From positions 1-20,697 of the forward strand of contig CALJEW010000172.1 in the NCBI GenBank assembly GCA_938074585.1: 20,697 nucleotides of DNA. Reading direction: 5' to 3'. Shown here piece after piece: positions 1-7,229 of this stretch. A program made the translations under genes and the position numbers. Each line of letters opens with the position of its first letter. Position 1 is the stretch's first letter. This DNA is from an uncultured Rhodospirillales bacterium. GTDB taxonomy: Bacteria; Pseudomonadota; Alphaproteobacteria; Rhodospirillales; Casp-alpha2. The notes beneath the pieces are model-generated. The model was not told where the DNA came from, searched no databases, and worked only from the letters and a program-made list of their open reading frames with translations.

Positions 1-21
1 GGGATACTTTGGGGTGCAAGT

Positions 22-2154
22 TTAACCATAGACATTCGGCTGGATTGATTTCACTTCCTTCGGATGATCCAGCGCTTCGAACCAATTTAAATACTTACCG
101 TCCTTTGGAATGCCGTCATTGAAGCCAGCACCTTTCAGTGTGTTTTCCAAGCGCATCAACCAGCGCGATGCGACCGTTGGTGATCCGTCAACACGTTCCG
201 AACGGGTCATTAAAACATTCGGTGCGGCGAAAGCTTGAACAAAATCGTGAGCCGTTAAACCAACGTGGCGTTCCGGTTGCGGCAACCCCAATTGGGCCAT
301 CATCGGTCGGCTCATCCAAGGGCTGGCTTCTGATTGTGGTGGCCATGTGCCTTCGTTAAGGCCACTTAAAATAACCAAATCGGTACGTTGTAATCGGGCC
401 TCCATCAAACCCAGAACAAAAATTCGTGGGTGCAACCCAAAATGCGAACGCACCGCCCGCCCAGCCATCAACCCATCTAATAATGCAGGGTATGACGCGG
501 GTTCGATCTCTGCCATTACGGAGGCATGCTGCAACAGCTCAGCGGTAAAACCAGCCAAACCCTCCCCCGCATCACCAACCCAAATTTGCCCAGCGCCTTC
601 ATCTGAATTAGTCGCCGCCAACGCTTCAACCAAACGAATATGGGCCCGTACTAAATCCCATAATCCCGCCATCGGTTTCTGCACCAATTGATCCATGTCG
701 CGCGCTGCATACTCTATGGCGTTGATCAATTCAATCAACTCATGAGAAGTTTTTTCATTCTCGGCCAAGGCCAAACGCAAACCTTTAATACCCGGTCCCG
801 GGCGCGGTCCGCGCAATGTGGACTGCTCAAGTTCGCGGACCAGCCGCCTAAATTTGGCTCGCTCCATACCCCCCGCGGTCAACGGATGTTTGAGCGCTGA
901 TAACAACGCAACAGGCGCATACTGCTGACCAACCATTCGGGCGGTCACCCGAAAAAAAGATCCGGCGGGGCTCATACCCAAGGGCTGTCCGCCACTATCA
1001 TCAACATTAATTTGCCACCGCCTAAGCTCTGACGCAACGCGCCGGGCTAATGATCGGTCGGGAGTTACTAAGGCAACTGTTTTTGTTGGTGTTTCTAAAG
1101 TTTGACGAATAGCCAACGCTATAACACCGGCTTCTTCGCGCGACGTTGGGCAATCAATGCGGAGACAATTATCAAAAGATGCCTCCGATACTTCGCCCAA
1201 ATCAGGCATTTCCGCATTGGCAGGAGATAGAGCAATGCGTGCTAAAGCCAAACGTTCTGACGTCATATCTTTTGGATTTACTGACCAGCTTATAACATCA
1301 CGACGTTGGACGCCCAAATGATTGAGCAATCGAGACAAGCCAAATTGTGGATGATGGGCTTCGAGTTTTTGCCAAGCGGCTTCAGGTAAACTTTGATCAA
1401 GGCCCGGCAAAACAACGCGGCCATTTGTCATGTTAGATATGGCCATCAACAAATCCGCAGTTGCAGGAATACTCCCCGTTGATCCGGCGCCAATAACTAT
1501 ACCACTAGGCGGGTCTTGGCGCCACAATCTGGTTTGGGATTTTAACAATCGGTTGCGCCGATCCGCTGGGTCTATCGTTCCTTCGCTTTCCAAAATCCCC
1601 GGCCATTCTTTGGTTAAAATTTCTAAAAACTTTATCGTTTCTTGCCAGTGTCCCGAATAGGCATCGGGGGCCAAGGTTGCAAATTTGGAAAAATCTAATT
1701 GCTCTGTGTGCAATTGATCAAGCAACTTTGCGAGTTCAATCGCTAAGCGCACGGCTTGATCAGGTGTTGTATCTCCCTTTGCCATGACCATTCGAGCTAA
1801 CAATAATTGACGCCTGAGGTTCGAGATAGCGGGAGGGATTTCTAATGGATTAACGCCAACAACGTCATCCGTCCCGGCATCGGACAAAAGCAACAATTCA
1901 TCTTCATCAACATCGCCAATGGGTGACATGTGGGGAAGAAGCGTTGGTTTCCCTTTGCTCAAACGTAAAAAAGCTTCACGCAAAGATCGGCACGCACGGC
2001 GTGTTGGCAATAAAACATGAACAGCGCTTAATTGTGCCGGATCGTGTTCGGTAAGGTCAGAAATTCCAATAGCAAGGGTATCAACAAAAGGTAAATCAGC
2101 GGGAATAGTAAATATAGCTGGGCGCTTTATATCATCCAATTCGTTCGTCATCAC
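22..2154 (-). CDS. addB: Double-strand break repair protein AddB, apparently C-terminally truncated
   Basis: Alphaproteobacterial-type AddB, the helicase-like/nuclease partner of AddA that processes DNA double-strand ends for recombination. The N-terminal block VHVLLPTRRACRSLREAFL (about residues 43-62) and motifs such as LSGLNEGTWPPQ and SPWMSRPMM near the C-terminus are typical. The reading frame ends with TAA at 22-24 after about 710 residues, whereas family members usually run to about 1000 and carry a C-terminal RecB-like nuclease domain; that domain is not in this frame. Only 21 bases remain before the window edge, so I cannot tell a true truncation from a frameshift. It starts at GTG 2154, directly after the murU stop, or at ATG 2151, and is the last gene of tsaE-amgK-murU-addB. 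The identity is firm; intactness is doubtful. Confidence 0.88.
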   Translation of the reverse strand: MMTNELDDIKRPAIFTIPADLPFVDTLAIGISDLTEHDPAQLSAVHVLLPTRRACRSLREAFLRLSKGKPTLLPHMSPIGDVDEDELLLLSDAGTDDVVGVNPLEIPPAISNLRRQLLLARMVMAKGDTTPDQAVRLAIELAKLLDQLHTEQLDFSKFATLAPDAYSGHWQETIKFLEILTKEWPGILESEGTIDPADRRNRLLKSQTRLWRQDPPSGIVIGAGSTGSIPATADLLMAISNMTNGRVVLPGLDQSLPEAAWQKLEAHHPQFGLSRLLNHLGVQRRDVISWSVNPKDMTSERLALARIALSPANAEMPDLGEVSEASFDNCLRIDCPTSREEAGVIALAIRQTLETPTKTVALVTPDRSLARRVASELRRWQINVDDSGGQPLGMSPAGSFFRVTARMVGQQYAPVALLSALKHPLTAGGMERAKFRRLVRELEQSTLRGPRPGPGIKGLRLALAENEKTSHELIELINAIEYAARDMDQLVQKPMAGLWDLVRAHIRLVEALAATNSDEGAGQIWVGDAGEGLAGFTAELLQHASVMAEIEPASYPALLDGLMAGRAVRSHFGLHPRIFVLGLMEARLQRTDLVILSGLNEGTWPPQSEASPWMSRPMMAQLGLPQPERHVGLTAHDFVQAFAAPNVLMTRSERVDGSPTVASRWLMRLENTLKGAGFNDGIPKDGKYLNWFEALDHPKEVKSIQPNVYG

Positions 2155-2901
2155 TTAACGGTGTTTAACACCGGCATATCGATATTTCATAAAGCCTTCA
2201 ACTTCACCAAGCCCTTCAGGTGTGCCCACATGAAACCATTCGCCATCATGAACCATGCCGTACAATCGGCCCGCCTCAATCGCGGTGTTGTAAACCACGT
2301 TCAATGAAAAAGGGCCGTCTGGTGTATCAGTAAAAACTTTGGGTTTTAATATTTGAAGACCAGTAAACAGCCAAGGCGAAACTTCTAATTCAGGCCGACG
2401 TGTTAATTGACCATTGGGATCAGCATAAAAATCACCCTGCCCTTCATAACCATTTGCATCGACCGTTGAATGGAGAATAAGCAAAGCATCCATTTTTTCG
2501 GGGTCCCATTGCTCAAGCGCACGGGTCATCATTTGCTGCGGGCCATTGAGCCAAAGCGAATCGCAATTAATCACCCAAAACGGATCGCTTCCCAATTGCC
2601 CCAGCGCGTGTTTAACCCCGCCCCCGGTTTCTAAAAGTTCATCACGTTCCCATGAAAAATTGATTTTTGGGTTTTCACGATGATTCAGTTGGCGCTCAAC
2701 CTGGTCCCCTAAATAATGCAAATTCACAACAACGTCCGTAACTCCGCCTTCGACCAAACGATCGATGGCATGATCGATAAGTGTTCGGCCATCCACCTTG
2801 ACCAACGGCTTGGGCGTAATGGCAGTAATCGGGCGCATGCGCGTGCCTAAACCAGCGGCTAAGATCATTGCGGTTTTAAGGGGGGCTGTTATAGTGTTCA
2901 T
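2155..2901 (-). CDS. murU: N-acetylmuramate alpha-1-phosphate uridylyltransferase (MurU-type nucleotidyltransferase)
   Basis: A 248-residue sugar-nucleotidyltransferase of the NTP_transferase family. The signature LAAGLGTRMRP (residues 14-24) followed by TPKPL (29-33) is the nucleotide-binding loop, and the INCDSLWL segment supplies the metal-binding Asp. MurU converts MurNAc-1-phosphate and UTP to UDP-MurNAc in the cytoplasm, which feeds peptidoglycan precursors back without de novo synthesis. The start ATG overlaps the stop of the upstream kinase gene (ATGA), so the two are probably translationally coupled. That pairing with an AmgK-type kinase is what separates MurU from mannose-1-phosphate guanylyltransferase-like relatives, which the sequence alone does not exclude. 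Confidence 0.85.
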   Translation of the reverse strand: MNTITAPLKTAMILAAGLGTRMRPITAITPKPLVKVDGRTLIDHAIDRLVEGGVTDVVVNLHYLGDQVERQLNHRENPKINFSWERDELLETGGGVKHALGQLGSDPFWVINCDSLWLNGPQQMMTRALEQWDPEKMDALLILHSTVDANGYEGQGDFYADPNGQLTRRPELEVSPWLFTGLQILKPKVFTDTPDGPFSLNVVYNTAIEAGRLYGMVHDGEWFHVGTPEGLGEVEGFMKYRYAGVKHR

Positions 2902-3935
2902 GCATCCTCGTGTGCTTTGGTTAGTGGCAAATCGCGAAGCGGCGGTGGGACGAAAGCATCGAACCAGTCCCGAACCGATGCCATTATAGGATGCCTGAGG
3001 CTTCTTTCCAATAGCCGCCAGACCCTTGGGATGTGTATTAAATAATTTGGCTTTCCATCCCTAACCAAAAGCCGGACGAAAATTCCAATCACTTTGGTAT
3101 GACGCCCTGCACCTAAAATGGCATAAATGGCATCAAAGGCATGGCGCGCCGCGCCCGGTTCTGCCAAATCATCAAACGCCGCATAATAGCGCGCTTTTAA
3201 AATTTCGATCAGATCATCGTCCATATCGCGCCGGGCATCCTCTAATAACGACATCAAATCATATGCCTGAGCCCCCACCAAAGCATCTTGAAAATCCAAT
3301 AACCCACAGGCTTTTATACCTGATTTTCCATCAAGAAAAATCATGTTATCAACATGAAAATCTCGCAATACCAAGCACTTGGATTGAGATTGAACGTAGT
3401 CAAACAGCTCCTCCCAAATGGTTTCATAAGCAATGAGTGCATCCGGAGCCAACAGTTCTGACGAGACATGAGGCAGATACCAATCGGTAAAAATGCGAAC
3501 CTCACCCAATAGCATTTTCAAATCATACGCGGGCCAATCTTTGGGGATTTGTTGTTCGACAGGGCATTTATGAAGATGGATTAAGGTATCAACAGCTAGC
3601 TCATAAAGAGCCTGTTCTTGTGCTGGGGATTGGTTGAGGACTCGGGTGTAGGTGTCGTCACCAAAATCTTCTAATAACAAAAAACCCTGTTCTGTGTTTT
3701 GGGCATAAATTTCTGGCGTACTGAGGCCGAGGCTTAAAAGATGTTCGGCAATCCGGATAAACAGGCTGGTGTCTTCTTGAGGAGGTGGCGCATCCATAAA
3801 AACAGCGACGCGATTACCATCCACCAAGCGTTCATACCGCCTAAAAGAAGCATCGTCAGCTAATACGGAGCGGTGTTCCGGTTGCCATCCGTTATCTGCC
3901 AAAAAAGCATTGATCGCATTTTTTCTCTCAGGCAT
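2898..3935 (-). CDS. amgK: N-acetylmuramate/N-acetylglucosamine kinase, aminoglycoside phosphotransferase fold
   Basis: A 345-residue APH-family kinase. The catalytic loop is visible as LRDFHVDNM (H194-V-D196-N197), and the metal-binding Asp lies in GLLDFQDA (D214), followed by YDLMSLLEDARRD. AmgK phosphorylates MurNAc (and GlcNAc) at the anomeric carbon, giving the substrate for MurU. Together they form the anhydro-sugar recycling route known from Pseudomonas and Caulobacter, which bypasses MurA and so lowers fosfomycin sensitivity. The gene sits 17 bp downstream of tsaE and overlaps murU by four bases. No clear Shine-Dalgarno precedes ATG 3935, consistent with read-through translation in an operon. 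The specific substrate is inferred from the MurU neighbour. Confidence 0.85.
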   Translation of the reverse strand: MPERKNAINAFLADNGWQPEHRSVLADDASFRRYERLVDGNRVAVFMDAPPPQEDTSLFIRIAEHLLSLGLSTPEIYAQNTEQGFLLLEDFGDDTYTRVLNQSPAQEQALYELAVDTLIHLHKCPVEQQIPKDWPAYDLKMLLGEVRIFTDWYLPHVSSELLAPDALIAYETIWEELFDYVQSQSKCLVLRDFHVDNMIFLDGKSGIKACGLLDFQDALVGAQAYDLMSLLEDARRDMDDDLIEILKARYYAAFDDLAEPGAARHAFDAIYAILGAGRHTKVIGIFVRLLVRDGKPNYLIHIPRVWRLLERSLRHPIMASVRDWFDAFVPPPLRDLPLTKAHEDA

Positions 3936-3952
3936 GTATATTGGCTTTCATA

Positions 3953-4456
3953 TTAAATAGCATGAATTTTACCTTCGTTGATCACATCCGCAACCCGGGC
4001 CAGCCAATACCCGTGGCCGGTCAAACGAACCAAGCGTGAATTGGCGCGCACCCCTTGTTTGATTTCAATATCCAAGCGGTCTTTGGGCAAATAACTGCCC
4101 AACCGTTCTGGCCATTCAACTAAAACTGAACCATCCGCCATGGCATCCTCGAACCCCAATTCCAATGTTTCATCCGGGTTATTTAAGCGATAGAGATCAA
4201 AATGATAAATCGGTACTGGGTCACATTCGTAGTGCTGAACCAATGTGAATGTTGGGCTTGGGACTTCTTCAGCTTGGCCTGCGCGGGCCCGGATGAATGC
4301 CCGAGCAAACACCGTTTTACCGACGCCTAAGGTGCCATAAAGCGCCACCATATCGCCTACACCGCAGATATCTACAATTTTCACCGCCAACGCTATGGTA
4401 GCAGCTTCATTAGCAATATCTATGTCGGTATGGGTATCTAGTTCATCATGAAACAT
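3953..4456 (-). CDS. tsaE: tRNA threonylcarbamoyladenosine biosynthesis ATPase TsaE
   Basis: A small P-loop ATPase of 167 residues that works with TsaB and TsaD to make t6A at position 37 of ANN-decoding tRNAs. Walker A is GTLGVGKT (41-48). The family blocks VPSPTFTLVQHYE, IYHFDLYRL and VEWPERLG follow in the usual order and spacing. It is the first gene of a minus-strand operon with amgK, murU and addB, and it is transcribed divergently from the reductase gene starting at 4553. About 100 bp between them must hold both promoters; I see no unmistakable box there. Confidence 0.93.
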   Translation of the reverse strand: MFHDELDTHTDIDIANEAATIALAVKIVDICGVGDMVALYGTLGVGKTVFARAFIRARAGQAEEVPSPTFTLVQHYECDPVPIYHFDLYRLNNPDETLELGFEDAMADGSVLVEWPERLGSYLPKDRLDIEIKQGVRANSRLVRLTGHGYWLARVADVINEGKIHAI

Positions 4457-4552
4457 GGTTGATTATTATCTATCCCTTACCCTTTGAGCAAGCGCTTGCA
4501 GAAGACGGCCATCAGCGGCATTTTAAACGGATACAGAATTAAAGGCTGCATT

Positions 4553-5590
4553 TTGACCAAACAACAAGTTATCAAAACAGACGTTGCTATTATTGGCGCA
4601 GGGCCAGTGGGCCTTTTTTCTGCCTTTCAGTGCGGAATGGCAGGCCTGAAGTGCCACATTATCGACCCGCTGGATGCACCGGGCGGGCAATGCATTGCGC
4701 TGTATCCGGAAAAGCCGATTTACGATATTCCGGGATACCCCAAAATTATGGCGGCGGAACTGATTGAAAAGTTAACCAATCAAGCGGCCCCTTTTGCACC
4801 CCAATATCACATGGGGCATATGGTATGTGGGCTAGAGAAATTAGCTGATGGGGGCTGGCAATTGACGACATCAAAAGAAGCTATCTTCAATGTTGGCGCA
4901 GTGATCATTGCCGCCGGTGTTGGGGCGTTTCAGCCTAAATCCCCGCCGTTGGATGGGTTAGAGAAGTATGAGCGCATGGGGCCCGGTGCGGGTATCAATT
5001 ATTTTGTAAAAAATATTGATGCGTACACTAATAAGAACGTAGTCATTGCGGGCGGCGGCGATTCAGCCGTTGATTGGGCCTTGGCGCTGGTTGATGTTGC
5101 AAAATCAGTTTCATTTGTCCATCGGCGCGAGCGTTTCCGTGCCCATGAGGCCAGCTTAACCACTTTGCGCGAGTTTGCTGAATCTGGGAAAATCAACTTG
5201 GTTGTGCCCTATCAATTAACCGGTTTGTTAGGCGATGAAACAGCTCTTCACGCCGTTCAGGTTGAAGGTTTTGATAACAAAACCGAAGATTTAAACGCCG
5301 ATGTGCTTTTGGCCTTTTATGGCTTATCTCAGAAGCTCGGCCCGATTGCCGATTGGGGGCTGGGTATTGAAAATAGGCGGATTACAACCGACCCGACAAC
5401 AGCCAAAACCAATCAACCAGGTCTTTTTGCCATTGGCGATGTGGCCGTATATCCTCATAAACGAAGGCTTATTTTAACCGGTTTTTCAGAAGCCGCATTT
5501 GCAGCTGAAGCGGCTCATAATCATATTCATCCTAATATTCTCTTAAAATTCCAACATTCCACAACAAAAGGTCTACCCGCTAATGATTGA
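4553..5590 (+). CDS. Ferredoxin--NADP+ reductase, thioredoxin-reductase-like type
   Basis: A two-dinucleotide-binding flavoenzyme that moves electrons between NADPH and ferredoxin or flavodoxin in the cytosol. The FAD Rossmann motif is IIGAGPVG (13-20 from the chosen start). DAPGGQCIALYPEKPIYDIPG is the family hallmark (and lacks the redox CxxC of true thioredoxin reductase). The NADP motif is AGGGDSAVD (from about 166), and the tail GFSEAAFAAEAAHNHIHP is typical. The frame is open back to a TTG at 4484, but TTG 4553 is preceded by AAGG seven bases upstream and gives about 345 residues, the normal family length, so I prefer it. It overlaps the next gene by eight bases. Confidence 0.88.
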   Translation: MTKQQVIKTDVAIIGAGPVGLFSAFQCGMAGLKCHIIDPLDAPGGQCIALYPEKPIYDIPGYPKIMAAELIEKLTNQAAPFAPQYHMGHMVCGLEKLADGGWQLTTSKEAIFNVGAVIIAAGVGAFQPKSPPLDGLEKYERMGPGAGINYFVKNIDAYTNKNVVIAGGGDSAVDWALALVDVAKSVSFVHRRERFRAHEASLTTLREFAESGKINLVVPYQLTGLLGDETALHAVQVEGFDNKTEDLNADVLLAFYGLSQKLGPIADWGLGIENRRITTDPTTAKTNQPGLFAIGDVAVYPHKRRLILTGFSEAAFAAEAAHNHIHPNILLKFQHSTTKGLPAND

Positions 5591-6764
5591 CGTTGAGAAA
5601 GCCAGAGCGGAGACCCCCGGAACTGAAAACGTTTTGCACTTTAATAATGCTGGTGCGGCTTTAATGCCGGGTGAGGTTGTTGATGCGTTAAAAGATCACA
5701 TCGATTTAGAAGCCGAAATTGGCGGATATGAAGCCGCCGCCCAAACCATCGACGCCGATGCCCATACGTATGATGCCATCGCCGGTTTGATCAATTGTAA
5801 AACAACTGAAGTGGCATTTGTTGAAAATGCCACTGTTGGCTGGTCCGGTGCCTTTTATGGGTTGGCAAACACCTTTAAATCCGGCGATCGAATTTTGACG
5901 GCGCGAGCTGAATACAGCAGCAATTACATAGCGTACTTACAAATCGCTGAACGGACCGGAATCAAAATTGACGTCATTCCTGATGATGAAACGGGGGCCT
6001 TATCGCCCAGTGCCTTGGAAAATATGATCGATGATCGGGTTAAACTAATTTCTATCACCCATGTGCCAACCAACGGAGGACTGATCAATCCGGCGGTTGC
6101 GGTTGGAAAAATCGCAAATGCATTGGGAGTTCCTTATTTACTAGATGCGTGTCAATCCGTAGGGCAAATGCCTATTGATGTGGCTGAAATTGGCTGCGAT
6201 ATGCTGTCCGCTACGGGCCGCAAGTATTTGCGCGGGCCGCGTGGCACTGGTTTTTTGTATGCAAGTTCACAAATAATGGAAAAGTTCGACCCACCTGTTT
6301 TAGATAACCATGCCGCTAAATGGACCGGGCGTAACACTTATGAAATTCGCGGTGATGCGAAACGGTTTGAGAATTGGGAAAATTATACAGCCGGAAAAAT
6401 TGCGCTTGGCGTAGCAGTTGATTATGCCACGAGCTGGGGGCTAGATAATATTTTCGCTCGCAACCTCCATTTAGCGACGCTTTTCAGGGACCGCTTATCG
6501 CAAATACCCGGCGTTACACTCAGAGATTTAGGGACAAGTCCAGGCGCCATTGTGACCTTTACAGTCGATGGAATTGAAGCACCTGATATTACGGCGCGTA
6601 TGGCCAAATATAAAATCAACATCACCCATTCAACGCTATTTTCGACCCGCTTAGATATGGAAAAACGACACTTAAATACCGTTGTTCGTGCATCGTTACA
6701 TTACTATAATACAGAACAAGAGATTGATCGGTTTATAGAAAAGTTAACAGTTGAAATTGCTTAA
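5583..6764 (+). CDS. Class V aminotransferase-fold PLP enzyme (cysteine desulfurase / epimerase-like)
   Basis: A 393-residue fold-type I PLP enzyme of the class V group, which includes SufS/NifS-like desulfurases, isopenicillin-N epimerase-like enzymes and EgtE-like C-S lyases. LLDACQSVGQMP contains the Asp that contacts the pyridine nitrogen. K214 in SATGRKYLRGPRGTGFLY is the expected Schiff-base lysine. The N-terminal FNNAGAALMP loop is shared with the epimerase and EgtE-type branches. I see no obvious SufS-type catalytic cysteine loop, so a plain desulfurase role is not supported; the substrate is unknown. The ATG lies inside the last codons of the reductase gene, so the two form a translationally coupled pair. 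An AAAGG lies about 11 bases upstream. Confidence 0.8.
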   Translation: MIDVEKARAETPGTENVLHFNNAGAALMPGEVVDALKDHIDLEAEIGGYEAAAQTIDADAHTYDAIAGLINCKTTEVAFVENATVGWSGAFYGLANTFKSGDRILTARAEYSSNYIAYLQIAERTGIKIDVIPDDETGALSPSALENMIDDRVKLISITHVPTNGGLINPAVAVGKIANALGVPYLLDACQSVGQMPIDVAEIGCDMLSATGRKYLRGPRGTGFLYASSQIMEKFDPPVLDNHAAKWTGRNTYEIRGDAKRFENWENYTAGKIALGVAVDYATSWGLDNIFARNLHLATLFRDRLSQIPGVTLRDLGTSPGAIVTFTVDGIEAPDITARMAKYKINITHSTLFSTRLDMEKRHLNTVVRASLHYYNTEQEIDRFIEKLTVEIA

Positions 6765-7229
6765 TGATCCTATTAGTTGATTTGTATAGAACAATATTTT
6801 AAAACTTTTCTCATCCAAGACGTAGCTTATAAGGTCAATACCATTAGATTTATTAAATCACTTTTGAATGTTCATTCGCAATTTTAGACGCGATCAAATT
6901 AACGCAAACCATACAAAAACTGGTCAAAGGCACGAATATAAATCAAGATACTTTGCTTGCGGCCGATTGCCTGGACCACCTCAACGAAGTGATCATGTTT
7001 TTGGAAATTGTTCCTGATATATAAAGATGCTGGATGACGTCAAAGAATGGCGACCTAAAATCTAAGCTGACCATTTGCGTGAAGCCGTGAAAAACCATTA
7101 CCGAAGACCGTTTAACGTCCTATGGACCGTTCCAGCGCCATAATTAACGGTGATTTTGGCAAGGAAGAGCTGATCGTAGCCGTTACACTAAATCAAGGCG
7201 ATATCGACGCACTTTTCGATTAAACCTTT
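6765..7229 (+). pseudogene. Eroded gene stretch, possibly CheZ-like remnant
   Basis: There is no long open frame here, but several short plus-strand pieces look like former coding sequence. Around 6810-6870 one frame reads FLIQDVAYKVNTIRFIKSLL, which resembles the FQD(I/L)TGQRIxKVVxTLxFIE block of alphaproteobacterial CheZ-like phosphatases with part of the TGQR segment lost. At 7122-7223 a 33-codon frame ends in LNQGDIDALFD and stop, close to the SQDDIDALF tail seen in such proteins and in the FliM N-terminus. Helix-rich fragments such as AADCLDHLNEVIMFLEIVPD lie between, in shifted frames with stops. The spacing between the two blocks is longer than I would expect for CheZ, so the assignment is tentative; decay of some gene is more secure. 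Confidence 0.4.
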
